From Selaginella moellendorffii (taxonomy: Eukaryota; Streptophyta; Lycopodiopsida; Selaginellales; Selaginellaceae): a DNA stretch of 64,000 nucleotides. Both the position numbers and the translations under genes were made by a program. Of this stretch, positions 44,013 through 56,284 are shown piece after piece. Positions within the stretch are counted from its first letter, which is position 1; the number at the start of each line of letters is the position of its first letter. Where the stretch lies: NCBI RefSeq assembly GCF_000143415.4, contig NW_003314280.1, positions 529,262 to 593,261 of the forward strand. Direction: 5' to 3'. The notes beneath the pieces are model-generated. The model had not been told where the DNA came from, did not search any database, and saw only the letters and a list, made by a program, of their open reading frames with translations.

Positions 44013-47000
44013 TAAATTTGGAGCTGAACTCCAAGCCTATTGTGCTACAAAATGAGGGTTAAAATGAGGGTTAAAATGAGGGTTCAATACAAACACAATC
44101 CCACGAGCACCAGCTCCCCAAATCCAACACCTACATGCTAAATGGTGTTAAATAGGTGCTTAGCAAGATTTTGGCATACTAGTGGCATAACGCGAGGAGG
44201 AGGGTACCCCACCGACTAGAGTAGCATGGAGCTTTGGTTTAAACCCAAGTTGGATGCAAACCAAAGAGCGACACAACCTAGCAAGAGCCAAATTAATATC
44301 TAAGGTGGTCAGACATGCATTCCAACCACTATCTCTATTATACATTTGGAACCCCCTATAACCCCCCTTTACTCATGAATACACACTTTGGGCTTTTACC
44401 CCAAGCCTCCCTTAGTACTAGGAGTGAGTCTTTGGGACAAGCGTGAAATTTATTAAATATGGAATGGCACTAAGTTGCAAATCTGGAAATATGAAAAACA
44501 CCATAAGATTAAAGACACTCTCTACATTCCATGCCTCTTGGGCAGATTTAAACACTTGCCATAAATAGCATATAAATCTGGGATGGAACCAACACATAGG
44601 GCATGATAACGAGGGTGTTTGGCAAACACAATAAACTATCATGGAGGGATTAGACTCAATACGTAAGAGTTCTTGCTAAACCAGTGCAAGACAGAGCAGA
44701 GAACCAATAAGCTGGGCCAAGTATACTTAGCTAAATAGATACTTAGGAATTCCTTTCTTATAGTGTAGATGCTAAGTCTAATTTATTAATACTTGGATAA
44801 TAGGGGTTAATAAAGGGAACTAGCAATACCAACCTCCTACCATCATGGTAGTAAGGAGAGAGTGTCTGTAAAGACTAGCTGACAAATATCTTTCGATACC
44901 CGAAGTCACAGTCACAACACTCCCTCCCTTAGGGAAGATCAACGTCCTTATCGATGCATACTTGAGTCTAGCAAACTATCAAGGAAACAACTTCGGAAGT
45001 TAATGGAAAGCACACTATATAGGAAATATACCGACTTAAATGAGTTATAAGATTACCTCTTCTCTACATCTAAAGATGTTAAAACTTAGACACCCTCTGG
45101 CTGTTATTAACAAGGAAATGACTAACAGAGTTTGCTACCCTTGCTACTCCGAGTACCACTCGGCTTACAAAGGAATGATACATCCTTGCCCACGAAAAAG
45201 GGCCAATGGCCAAACTTCCCTTGAGTAAAAATCAACCCTGTCAGGAAGATTTAAACAATTATTATAAACTGGCAGATGAAGTTATTTACACGACCACACC
45301 CCTTTTAAAAAATGAGTCATCGAGAGAAAGGTAGGACTTATGATCAGTCTATAATAGTTATCCCCATAGTTATGGATTGAACATATGCACCAAAGTGCCA
45401 AAGTCAGCCTACCAAAACTAACCCAAGAACTAATGATCGAGAGAAACAAAACTTTTGATTTTTAATAGAAATGTATTACTTTATTAATTTGCAAGATTTA
45501 TTACAAGATTAAAATAACTACTTTTTATTACGATTCTCATACTCTGTGACAAACTCATGAGCATGTGTAAAATCCCTAAGAAGCTCCCAAGTTGATTCAC
45601 AAGTTGGATAACCTTTCCACTTAACTAGATACTCTCGACGTTTGACACGTTTAAGCCAGAATAGCTTCCACTTCATATTTAGGTTCACCATAAACAACAT
45701 CTGGAGCTGGATGGACATCCTTAGAGTGGCCAGGATCCTCATGATATGGGGCCAGTAAACTGATATGAAACACATCATGAAGACTAGACATCTCTTTTGA
45801 AAGATCCAACTGATAAGATACAACACCAATCCTTTTCAAAACCCAATAGGCTAAAATATATCTTGGTAACAACTTCCGAGAGAAAAATCCCTTAATATTC
45901 AAGTTGTTAGAAGATAGCCACACCTAATCTCCCACTTGATAGGATACATTTTGATAATGCTAATCTTTATCATGTCGATACCTATCCTGAGCTTTGCCCA
46001 TTGCCTCAATAGCTCTAGACCAACCTTGGTATAGCTACTCTTATAAGTCTTAGCAATTGGGATTAACACTTTGGATATTGGTTTTGGTACAACAATCTGT
46101 TGAGGAACCTTATGAGCATTCCCTTGCAACATCTCCTATAGAGAACGGCTAATAGTGCTATGAAACCTGTTATTATAACAAATTTCTATTGTGTCCAAAT
46201 GCTCAATCTTGTTGCGTTAATCCGCCGCAATATAGTACCACAGATAACCCTTAACTTGAGCATTCATACGTTCGGTTTGCCTATCGATTTAAGGATTGTA
46301 AGCCATAATAAACTTCAACTTGGTACTAAATAATTGAAACAATGTGCCCCAAAACTTCCTTGTAAATCTCGAATCTCTATCCAAGATCATATTTTTGGGA
46401 AGACCACGAACTCGCACTACTTCATGGAGAAATAGCTTTGTTGCTTGCTTTGCATTCACTGTTTCCATAGTTGAAATAAAGTGTGCAATCTTCAACAACT
46501 GATCCACAACCACCATCAAAGTATCATAACCCTTAGACTTCGGCTTGCAAGTGACAAAATCAAGTGTCACACTCTGAAATGGCCATGCCAGTGTTGGAAT
46601 GCACCACAACTTCCCAGCCTGCTTCTCAGTTCTGCGCTTACATTGCTGGCATATAGGGTAAGAATGGACATAATCTACTATATCACTTTTTATAACAGAC
46701 TAGAAAATCCCTTTTTCAATGAAGCAAGAGTCTTTTATTTTCCACCATGTCCCATTACTAGAACATCATGATGTTCCTACAAAAACAACTATTGCAGATC
46801 CTTAGAAGGAATATACAACTTTTCTTGCTTATAGAAAATAAGCCCATCTTGACTAAGAAGTGAAGTTTCGCATTGGTATGACTAGCAACTTTCCCTGCTT
46901 TTCTAATAGGGTTCTGCTTTGACAACTCCACACGAAGCAAAATTGCCTTCGCCAATGGATCACTTCCATATGAAGCCCGAACATCCTCCAACTAGTCCGA

Positions 47001-47589
47001 ATTGATTGTTGATATTGCCCAAAATTGAGCTTGACGACTCAATGCATCCGAAACAATATTGTCTTTACCAGGTTTATAGATAATTTCAATATTGAATTTA
47101 ACGAGCTTCTCTTGCCAACAAGCCTGCTTCGGCATAAGCTTTGGCTGCATATAAAAGTAACTTAGTGTATTGTTATACATATAAACCTTGGTATGCCTAC
47201 CTAAATAGTGTCTTTAGTGTTCCAATGCTGACATTATAGTAAACATCTTTGTCATATGTTGGCCATTTTTGTTGAGTTTCATCCAATTTCTTAGAAAAGA
47301 ACACAACAGGACAATTGTGTCGCCTTAGTGTAACACTAACCACTTTATCACAATCTTGCTACAACATAGCATTAATAACATAGCCAGATGCATCACAATG
47401 CACTTTAAAGGGTTTATCAAGATCTAGGATCCTAAGAATAGGAACCATAATCAAGATCTCTTTCAACCATAAAAAATGTCAGGAATGTGACTTTACATAT
47501 AAGTTATCTGTCGACTAGTTCTTTCAAATATTCTTTCTTTACTGCCACAACAACAGAAGGTTGGCATTGCTAGACCCTTTATCAGTCCT

Positions 47590-47990
47590 TTTTGTTCAAG
47601 TGTTAATAAACTAAACTTTGGGCCGGATGAGCATAAGGAAGGAATTCCTAAGTGTTTATTTAGCCAAATATACTTGGCCCGGCTTATTAATTATCTTTTG
47701 CTATATCTTGCACTAGCTTGACAAGAACCCTCACATATTGAGACTAGTCCCTCAATATTGCTGGATGATAACTTAGCATGTTTGCCAAACACCTTTACTA
47801 TTATGCCCTTTGCGGTCCCAAATGATAATTATAGAAAGTGTCTAAATTTGCTCATTTGGTATATCTACATAATGTAAAGATTGTTCTAAACACAATAGTG
47901 TTCATCCCATGTCCAAATTTGCAATTTAAAGACATTTTATATTTAGTAAGTTTTGAGCTTGTTCTAAAGACTAACTCTTGGCATTAAAGG
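47590..47990 (+). repeat. Inverted LTR fragment inside the minus-strand chromovirus
   Basis: The reverse complement of this stretch matches the element's own LTR (for example TTGCCAAACACC...TTATTAT(G/C)CC and GGAATTCCTAAGTG). It is therefore an extra LTR copy in opposite orientation, nested or rearranged. Confidence 0.6.
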
Positions 47991-48488
47991 TGGCTAAGGG
48001 TGAAAGCCCAAAGCGTGTGTTCCTTAGGGTAGGTCAGGCATGGTTGACCAACCTAAGGCATAGTTTAACTCCTTGCGTGTGTATCTTTGTTTTGCATTCG
48101 ACTTGGGTCTAAGCCCAAATTCCATTCCATGCTAGCTGGTGGAGTACATATATCCTTGTGTTATGCCACCGGTATGCTGAAATAGTGTCAAATTCCATTT
48201 TGCTCCATTTTGCTGTGTTAGTCTTAGCATTAGGATGCTGGATGCTCTAGGACTATTCGAAGTTGCTCCATCCTCTTATCCCTTCGCTCCTTAGGCTATA
48301 TGCTTGGGAGTTTCTCCATGCTCCGGTTCCTTCACTCTTTAGCTCCATGCTTAGGAGTTTAGCTCTATTCCTTCTTTCAATGGCCCAAGGCCCTGAAATG
48401 CAAGTTCTACACTAGTAGATTTTGGACATATGGCATGTGACACGTGGCACATAGAGGGTTTACATTCCATTTTGTGGTTATCCTATGG

Positions 48489-48811
48489 TAAATCCATAGG
48501 ACAACTCGGAGCTCCTCTTCATCGAGGAGCTAGCTGGGAACAAGGATTACTTCAACTCAAATAAATTCTTCTTGCTGGAATACAGCTCCAGCAAGTTGTG
48601 CATCGATATCAAGGGCTGGAATTTCAAGGATATTGATCAAATCGAGCCAGAGGACCTAGATTTTGCATGGAAGGGCAAGAGGGATGATAGCTACTTAGAG
48701 GATAAGGATATGCAGCTGGAAAGAACTTCCAAGGACTCCATTCCCAGAGTTCCATTTTACAAGATGTATGCTTTTGCTGATCCTCTCAACTATCTTCTTA
48801 TGACACCATAG
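48489..48811 (+). pseudogene. Captured host gene fragment, ends like an ABCB (P-glycoprotein) N-terminus
   Basis: An open frame of good coding character inside retroelement DNA. Its end, VPFYKMYAFADPLNYLLM, resembles the start of the first membrane domain of plant ABCB transporters (KLF.FAD..D..LM); the upstream part (KLCIDIKGWNFKDIDQIEPED) is not recognised. It stops at 48809. No introns or full domain, so a non-functional fragment. Confidence 0.45.
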
Positions 48812-49899
48812 GATAAAAGGTAAAAACTGTATATGCTACATAAAAGCATACTAACAAACTGGTGTCCAATGAAATAGTATATTACTCTTCCTTAACTTAG
48901 TCAATGGAAGAGTAATTCTTGCAAAATTGGGGACAAACTTGCAATAGTATCCAGCCAAACTGAGAAAAGAACGAACATTTGATATAGTGATTAGGACTTC
49001 CTAGAACTTTATCGCTTCCACCTTCTTTGGATCCACCTCAATTACACCACCACCAACTATATGTCCAAGAAAATTCACGTGCAATTGTCCAAAAATGCAT
49101 TTACTTTCCTTAGCATATAGTTAGTCTTTGGGACAAATGTGAAACATACTAAATATGGAATGGTATTATATTGCAAATCTAGAAGCAGGAACAACACTAT
49201 GGGGTTCAAGACACTTTCTATATTGCATAAATATGCCTATTGGGCAGATCTAAACACTTACAATAAATAATATATAAATCCGGGATAGAACCAACACATA
49301 GAGCATAATAGTGAAGGTGTTTGGCAGACATGGTAAACTATCATATAGCAATATTAAAGGACTAAACTCAATATGCGAGGGTTTTTGCCAAACTAGTGCA
49401 AGATAAAGCAAAAGAAAACTAACAAGCTAGACTAAGGATACTTGGCTAAATAAACACTTAGGAATTCTTTCTTTATACTCATCCGGCCAAGTGTAAATGT
49501 TAAGTCTAGTTTACTAATAGTTGGACAACAAAGGTTAATAAAGGGAACTAATAGTACTGACTTCCTGCCGTCATAGCAGTAAGGAGAGAATGTCCGTAAG
49601 AACTAGCCAATAAGTATTTTTCGATACCCGAAATCACATTCGTAACACTTTTAGAGATTAGGAGTTTATATTTGGTATCAAAGAAGTCTCAAATTTAACT
49701 TTGTTAATTAATTAGAGGAATTACACCACATGTTAAAATTGCAAAATTGTACCTTCACAATTGTTACAAGATGTCATTAAGATTGACAACTTGTACCTTC
49801 AAAATTGCTACAAGCTGTTGATGTTAAGTCTCTTGGTTACCAAAGGAAATCACACCATATATTAAGATTAACAAATTGTATTTGGTCTTGAAATTAATA

Positions 49900-50455
49900 T
49901 TTGATGAACATTCTTCTACTAATTCGAATAAATTTTATTGAACATTTGGGCAGCATACAAGTGGGACAACAACAAAATTACAACTCTCATCATCATCCAT
50001 CTGTAGAGTACAAAACAAATAATGAATAAAGTGAATATATGGTTTATCTAATGGGTTCTTGTTTTAATGGAAGGCACCATATCTAGTATTGTAACAAGTT
50101 AAACTACAAGTTTATAAGGTTTAAATAGCATTCAATAAATCAATCCTCTAAAAACTGTGCATATGTAACAATTGAAACACTTTATATAAAGGGATTACAA
50201 ACAAATTGTAATGGACCTACAAATGCCTCTTCTAGATCTTAGTTTATCAACAATAGAACTTTATCTTTAATCCTTCTGAGAGAGGAGATGATATAAAATC
50301 TAAATATATAGCTACAATGTTATATGTTATTAGTAGTGTAGTGGGTGATAGTGGTTAAATTGATTTTAATCTTATATATTATATAATTTTACAATTTTAT
50401 AACTTATTTAGGGTTGAGCTATATGTGTATTATATTTAGTTATTATAAAACTTAT
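49900..50455 (+). mobile_element. 3' fragment of the old Ty3/gypsy family
   Basis: Matches the 3' end of the element at 21184-33410, for example GGGACAACAACA and AACTC(C/T)CAT at about 49970 against 32880, continuing to an LTR-like end with a CTA(A)ATATATAGCTACAATG word near 50305. Confidence 0.6.
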
Positions 50456-50504
50456 TAAACATTATTTAAAAACTCGTATTCTGTGAAGACCAGATGGATC
50501 TGGG

Positions 50505-50811
50505 CTAGAACCTCCAGATGACCCGTATCATACGAATCTTCCTGCTTACACAGAATTCTCTTTGTTTGAGAGAGAGACACAGAGAGAGAGAGAGAGTCAA
50601 ACAAACCTGGTGTCTGTGACAAGGCAGAATTTGTTCCCACATTTATCAGCCTGATCAGTCAGGCGACAAGTGGTTTGAGGGAAAGGCAAATTAACGTTCA
50701 AGAGACCTGTAGCTGGCCAACTTGTAGATCTGAGTCGTTTGGAGGACGAAAAGAGGTGTCCTGCGCACGCACAAATACCCTCCTCACTGCGTCTTTCGCC
50801 TGCACCTCCAT
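50505..50811 (-). pseudogene. Truncated copy 3 of the two-repeat gene
   Basis: Exon 1 (50811-50707, one codon shorter), exon 2 (50650-50607) and only the first 36 bases of exon 3 (50541 to about 50506) are present. Similarity stops after the Trp-Arg of WRFYPP and a TAG follows at once. It lies next to the Ty3 fragment, suggesting that repeat-associated rearrangement cut it. Confidence 0.75.
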
Positions 50812-51004
50812 GCCCTATTGCCGAATTGTAATTGCAAAAACATTCGAGCCAGCGATTTATCTTGTAGAGTTTTTAAATGCTACGAGGAAAAACTCTTCAG
50901 AACGAAAATATGCTTAAAAACTGGAGCAAAATCGCAACCAGCGCACAAGCTCACAAAATTTTCTTCGCGACAAAATTTTCGTGGCTACTTTTACAAAAAA
51001 AAGC

Positions 51005-52609
51005 TCACGCAACGATTTCGGGAGTGAGGTAGACCCTGTTGCCTTCAATCGTGAACCTGGAGCTCTTTGATAACTACAAAAATTTCTCGAGCTGAGCATC
51101 TAGATGCAAAAGAGGAAGAACGAAAATCACAAACCTTTCGCCGGAGTCTATCGATATCATTGAAAGAATCGGCACCAACAGCAGACGAGACATGCTTGTG
51201 GAGTTTCTTCAAGCTGACCTTCTGTTGTGGAGCCTGATCAAGGAGTAAAGAGTAAAGAATGAATCTGGAAATCTGGAGTAGCATACCTCCATCAAAAACT
51301 CCTGGCATATCTTTTTCCAGCTTGATCTCGTCTCACTATCACTCCCGCTGCCACTTTCACGCTTTCTTTTCGTGTCTTTGGAAGCCTCTTGGAGCTCTTC
51401 TTCTTCTCCGGTATCTCCAAATGAAATTTTCTGGCCCTTCCAGTGAGCACCGCCAATTTTCTTTGCCCGATCCGCAATTCCTAAACCCCCTCTGCCCTTC
51501 GTAGCTTTGTCCTGCAAAATCCAAGATGTCATCAGATACAAAAATTCCCACTATCTTATATACTTACATGAACGGACTTATACAACATCTCTTGGTCGTT
51601 TTCACTAAATGTCGTGTTTTTACTTGTACAATTGGAGCTTGCTCCAAGCGTTCCTGCTTTTACAAAACCGAGCTTGCTTCCCCACCACTCGGCTGGTGGA
51701 TCGATCACTGTTATAAACACAATCAAAACCGGAACAAATAAAAGCCAAGAATGGAACAAACCAGTGAGCTTCACTTCCTGTTTTGTGTGAACTTGCTTGA
51801 CTGGAACGAACGTAATTACATGTTCCTTCTTTTCGGTTACTTGTTCGCGTCCCTGGAAAATGTAACATACCATCAGCACTCACTTGTAGCGACTTGTAAC
51901 ATACCAAAATGGATTCAAGGTCTTGCTTTGAATAGTTGCGCACCATTTTCCCACGTTCGATCCTCTTGTACCTTTCACAAAAAGCAAGTTAGGTTTCGTA
52001 TCTTTTTAGATGATCTCGTCTTACCGCCCTTGAGGCCGGCAGACTTTCTTGACTTCCACCTCTTCCTCTTTTTCTCTATCAGATTCATTGTTCTCGATTT
52101 CAGACTCGTCACTTTCTTCGCCGTCGGGTTGATCGCTTTGCCCTGCAAGAAACGAGCTGTAAACACAAGAAATATTTTTCCAGCTCTAGAAACTTACGAT
52201 GCTGGGGCTTGTCAGTGACTTGCTGCATCACACAAAAACATCTGTTAGACGAATCAGCAAAACCAGCGACACATACCACTTTCAATTTCTTTAGAAGATT
52301 GTCAAAGTCAGTCGTGTTGAAAGTCCAATTGTGAGTTTCATTCGCACCAACACCTACAGACGAGATCTTCTACCACACCGTCTAGGAAAAAAAATACCAT
52401 ACCTGCGGTATCATCCTTCTTCTTCACCACAAGGTGCTTCTTGATGCCCTGACTGTCCTTCCCCAGGCCAGATCCTTCTTCCCATCCCTGCGATCACATA
52501 TTTGAGCTGCAAATCGGCAATTACAACCCTGGCAGCTCACCATTTGCTTCATGAGGCGGAATGCCGCCGATTCCTTGCGCATACCCTGGAAGACGGCGCC
52601 TGGCGCCAT
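51005..52609 (-). CDS. PINX1-like G-patch protein (354 aa)
   Basis: Exons 52609-52541, 52487-52403, 52353-52277, 52222-52198, 52142-52025, 51971-51905, 51852-51762, 51707-51568, 51511-51287, 51233-51135, 51073-51005. The G-patch [14 protein letters not shown] is followed by [12 protein letters not shown] and [10 protein letters not shown], typical of PINX1/Gno1. Next come an acidic stretch, [19 protein letters not shown], a [16 protein letters not shown] block, [14 protein letters not shown] and a short C-terminal [12 protein letters not shown]1 relatives act in ribosome biogenesis in the nucleolus and stimulate a DEAH helicase through the G-patch. The 25-nt exon 4 is needed for frame. Confidence 0.9.
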
Positions 52610-52719
52610 GGGACCCCGGCCTAGAACCCTAAAACCGCTACAATGAATCCAACGGCCAGCATCGCTTTGAAACTTTTTTATTTTAGGGCGGGAGTGTCGA
52701 TACTCCTGACAAACTGGCA

Positions 52720-53804
52720 ATGGCGAGCGAGGAATGCTGCTTGGCAGCGGCCGATCAAGACGCAAAGGTAGAGAATTTCCATTGAATCCCAAGGATTCAA
52801 TCGCTTTCTTGGAGAACAGGTCTCAGAGCTAGCCAATCGGCTCACAGGTTTGTCCGATCGAGAATCGAAGTACTGCACAGACTCGTGCTTGCGGAAATTC
52901 TTGAGAGCTCGCAACTGGAGCGTCAGGAAAGCCGAGAAGATGCTCAAGGAGGCCCTAAGCTGGAGAGCATCCTACAAGCCGGAAGAAATTCGCTGGGTAA
53001 GAAGAGTTCCTTCTTCTTTCTTTTGTTCTTCTCAGTGCAAAGAAATCTTCCAGGGAGATGTTGCTAGAGAGTCCGAGACTGGGAAGCTTTACAAAGCAAA
53101 TTATCTGGACAAGCTCGGCAGACCAGTTCTTGTGATGCGTCCCGGTGCTCAAGTAAGCAGCATCTTCTTTCTTTTCTTTTCTTTTCTTTTATAATTCCAA
53201 TAGCTTGTTTACTCCTGTTTTTCTTCTCTTTTTCTTATAATTCAGAATACTTCAGCTCCAGCAGGCCAGATTAAGCAACTAGTCTATTTCATGGAGAATG
53301 TTATTGTTAATCTCCCTCCAAATGGACAGGACCAAATGGTTTGGCTTATTGATTTCAATGGCTGGTCTATTTTTAAGTCCCCATCTGTCAAGACAGCCAA
53401 AGATATAGCATACATCTTACAAACTTTTTATCCAGAGTGGCTTGGCCTGGCCATCCTTTATAATCCTCCTTACATATTTGAGACATTTTGGGTGGTATGT
53501 TTTGTTTTGTTTTGCTTCTTAATCTTATATTCTGTGTCCTATATAGGTAATCTGACCATTTTTGCATCCAAGCACTTGCAAGAAGGTTAAGTTCGTCTAC
53601 AGCAGTAATTTGAAGCTGCTCCATGATATATTTGATATGTCTAAAGTCGAAACAGCATTTGGAGGTGGAAGCTCATCAAATGTCAACTGTCATGACTATG
53701 GCAAGGTTATGCAGCAGGATGATCTTCGTATAGACTCATATTGGGGTATTCAAAGGCCAGAAATTGAATCACCAGACAATAGTTCATTGTCAACAGAGGA
53801 TTAG
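52720..53804 (+). pseudogene. SEC14/CRAL-TRIO lipid-transfer protein with a premature TGA
   Basis: Exons 52720-52767, 52820-52996, 53054-53152, 53246-53494, then 53547-53804. The N-terminal CRAL-TRIO helix region (LRKFLRARNWSVRKAEKML) and the core (VWLIDFNGWS, AILYNPPYIFETFWVV) are intact. The last exon should read V-I-R-P-F-L-H-P but has TGA at 53553-53555 where CGA (Arg) is expected, a single CpG-type transition. Everything after stays open to TAG 53804 (KKVKFVYSSNL...). Either the gene is a young pseudogene, makes a truncated protein, or uses the AG at 53581-53582, which skips 12 codons including the stop in frame. Confidence 0.75.
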
Positions 53805-53929
53805 TTTGGGATGTCAAGATTAAGAAGTTAATGAGTTGAAAACTTCTCAGCAGTTTCTTGAGAAATTTTATTTTCCCGAAAAAAAAACTTTTCCCCAGAT
53901 TACCAGCATAGAGCTAAAATTCGAGATTA

Positions 53930-54003
53930 CGACCTTACTGAGGATGGAACCCAGAATCTATTGTTCCGTAGATACTAATCAATTCTTAAAAGGGTGAGAG
54001 ATT
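53930..54003 (-). pseudogene. Decayed tRNA-Arg relic
   Basis: Aligns along its length with the minus-strand tRNA-Arg genes at 56154 and 60161 (GAACCCAGAATCT, GTTCCGTAGA kept) but stems are mutated. Marks a third, oldest remnant of the tandem unit. Confidence 0.65.
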
Positions 54004-54109
54004 ATCTCCCAATATCGCAAACCTTAGCCACTACCTTTTGATGATTAAGAAAAAGGAAAAGAAATAAGGATTAGATAAAACTCTCGATACGTCCTACTAA
54101 AGAAACAGA

Positions 54110-54250
54110 TAGCTGATTGCAAACGATAATCACAAAATCACCAAAGGTTACTACTGTCGTGGCTTTCTAGACAAAAATCATCAAATCCAAAGGTGCCGCG
54201 TCCCCATAATTTACTCTGGTGTTGGCAAAACCCTGCTCCAACCCTGCTAT
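54110..54250 (-). pseudogene. Fragment related to the small ORF at 60331
   Basis: Keeps TCCAAAGG(C/T)GCCGC, CATAATTT(A/G)CTC and GTGTTGGCAAAACC of the 60331-60612 ORF, without an open frame. With the preceding tRNA relic it follows the unit order tRNA then small ORF. Confidence 0.55.
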
Positions 54251-54312
54251 TTTTCAGTAAATATCGTATAATGCCTAGACATAAAGATTTACTCGTCAAC
54301 TAGTGTTTTAGC

Positions 54313-56118
54313 TCATCTCCGAAAGGCCGGCGGGCGAGGGGCGAACATCACCCGCGTCTCCTCATTCACATGCCACTTGAACCCCGGACAAGCACGAGTG
54401 AAGACGCTCGGCAGGGTGGAGAGAAAGCCCTCCTGCAACGAGGTTACCAGGTTGTAGTCGTGGCACAGGTCACAGAGAATCCCCAGTCCCTGGCTCCTGC
54501 TCCACGCCTCGCACACATACATGCGTGGCCAGTCCATCCACGCGAAGTGCCACTCGTCTTTGAGGTCCGTGATCACCATCCACGGCTTGAGGGTGTGGCA
54601 TCTGATGTTCACTCCCAGCAACATCACGAGAGCCCTCCAGATGTCCACCTCGCTAATCTCTTCCTTGATATAGTAGCCCGTGATGATGTCCTTCGGTCAC
54701 ACTCATGTACAAGAGCATGGCGTCCAGTTTGAAGCGGAGTCCGGGGTTGTGGTCGATATCTCCTCCATGATTGTGCCCTCGTCGTTAGGTACATGCTCCA
54801 GTATAACAACATCGCCAACTTTGGCACCCTCCACCAGGTACTCCATCGTGTCCCCTTGCCTCCTGCTATTCCACCCTGCGAAGGCTTGGCTCTCGATTTC
54901 CGCCCGCGGTTCTAGCCACCCTTCCCCTCTAATGACCTCGATCTTCGCCGCGGCAAGGACCAGCTGACAGCTTCCAAGTGCCATGAGACGAACCTCACAT
55001 ACCAGGCGATGAATGCTATCACGTATTCCAACAAAATCATTTGGGTGGAATGTTAGCTCGTCTCCTGGAAAGATGGCATCGTCACGTTCCAGAGGACAGC
55101 CGTCCCTCACCAAGACGCCTCCGTTCCCCACCTTCGTCCAAAGCCTGTCTGTAATCTTAAGAGCCTGCTCCCCTGCGTCTGGAATGTCAAAGAGCTCCAG
55201 AAGTGACCCGTCTACGCTCCTCACCTGGCACTTGCCCATCGGATGCGGCAGCACCGGATATGACTTCATAGTCTTGAGTAGAAAGACGCTAAACTGCAGG
55301 CAAGAGGAGCAGTCGGGTGAGCGGCCAACATGTAAACCACGTACCGGATTCCCCTTTGATTCTCGTGTGCACCAAGCTCAGGCTCTACACGTTATGTAGA
55401 CTAGTAGTCTTTTCCGTTCGGAGAAACAAGTCCAACTTAAGGACTTACCTCAGTAGCCAAACGACACACTACAGTCCACTCCAAAGACTCCATGTTCAGT
55501 AGCATGGTTTCTTTCGTAGCGCCTGTTATAGATATATCAGGTATAAACGGAGCAACAAGAAGCAAAACTTACCGCCAACAACATAGCACTGGTTTCCAGT
55601 GACTGCAGTTGCAAAACGTGCGGCAGGCACGAGGGCAGGACCTTGATCTGGATACCTGGACCATTTTCTCTGCAAAACAATATCGCTAGACCATCAGAGC
55701 TGCATTTTACTCCGTGCATACCTTTATGAGATCTAGTGCGTATAGGTTCTTGCAGAAGCCAGACGAGCCAGCTCCGAAAAGGCACAGATGGTTGCCCTCA
55801 TGCACCGCAGCATGGAAAGAAAGCGCTGGTGGGATGACGCCGTCCGCGAGTAAAACAGGAATTACGGATTGATATATTACCTTGCTTTAATCAGCTCCCA
55901 CTTCTCAGATCGAGTGCATGTAGCTGACGGCGCAGCTGACCACGAAAATCCACACCGCCATACACCCATATTTTGATCAAGGTGGCGGAGTGACCACGGA
56001 GTGTTACTAAGAACTTGAGACACTACTTAACTCACCAGCACATCGTTCAAGTATCGGTCCCTGCAGCATCCTCCTCTTCTCCTCGATGGCAGCTGCGCCA
56101 TGGTGCAAGGGATTCAAG
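54313..56118 (-). pseudogene. Left copy of the kelch gene, broken
   Basis: Near-identical to parts of the intact gene at 57588-60064 but disabled. Near 54690-54745 an extra base and a lost block of about 17 bp shift the frame in the long last exon. At about 55998 the sequence jumps from the repeat encoded by exon 6 directly to exon 2/3 DNA, removing about 390 bp with a CCACG microhomology at the join. Exon 1 is not found. The similarity continues up to the tRNA at 56154. Confidence 0.85.
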
Positions 56119-56153
56119 GTTAAGAAAACCTCGAAGAAGGTGCTATGGCTAAA

Positions 56154-56226
56154 CGATCTCACTGGGGATCGAACCCAGAATCTCTGGTTTCGTAGACCAG
56201 CGCCTCGTCCTTTCGGCCATGAGATC
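56154..56226 (-). tRNA. tRNA-Arg (anticodon ACG)
   Basis: 73 nt, same acceptor, anticodon and T stems as the copy at 8619. It differs in the D loop (CGAAAGGACGA) and has A at position 37. Stems are intact, so it may work despite lying in a decayed duplicated segment. Confidence 0.9.
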
Positions 56227-56284
56227 ATTACGTACGAAACAAGAGGTATGAAGAAAACAGACAGAGGACAGTCACAAAACCACT

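Larger units (their letters stand above)
44425..49647 (-). mobile_element. Degenerate Ty3/gypsy chromovirus with LTRs, minus orientation
   Basis: Direct repeats 44425-44919 and about 49121-49647 are LTRs; read on the minus strand they begin TGTTGTGA or similar and end in GACTCA (mutated in the right copy). A purine tract AAGGGAGGGAG abuts the left (3') LTR. Between them on the minus strand lie RNase H (about 46990-47500), integrase (46289-46620, including VVVDQL.KIAHF and ILDRDSRFT), and a chromodomain region (45518-45920, VKWKGY). Frames are broken, so it is inactive. It holds inserted material at about 47590-48830. Confidence 0.8.

Noticed and set aside
44040-44090. Three tandem AATGAGGGTTAA-like units resembling telomere repeats
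   Set aside because: The unit is not the plant telomere heptamer and the run is too short to mean more than a local tandem repeat.
21000-50400. CRISPR-like or other prokaryotic defence arrays among the repeats
   Set aside because: The repeats are LTRs and their fragments; no regularly spaced short repeats with unique spacers, and the genes are intron-bearing and eukaryotic.
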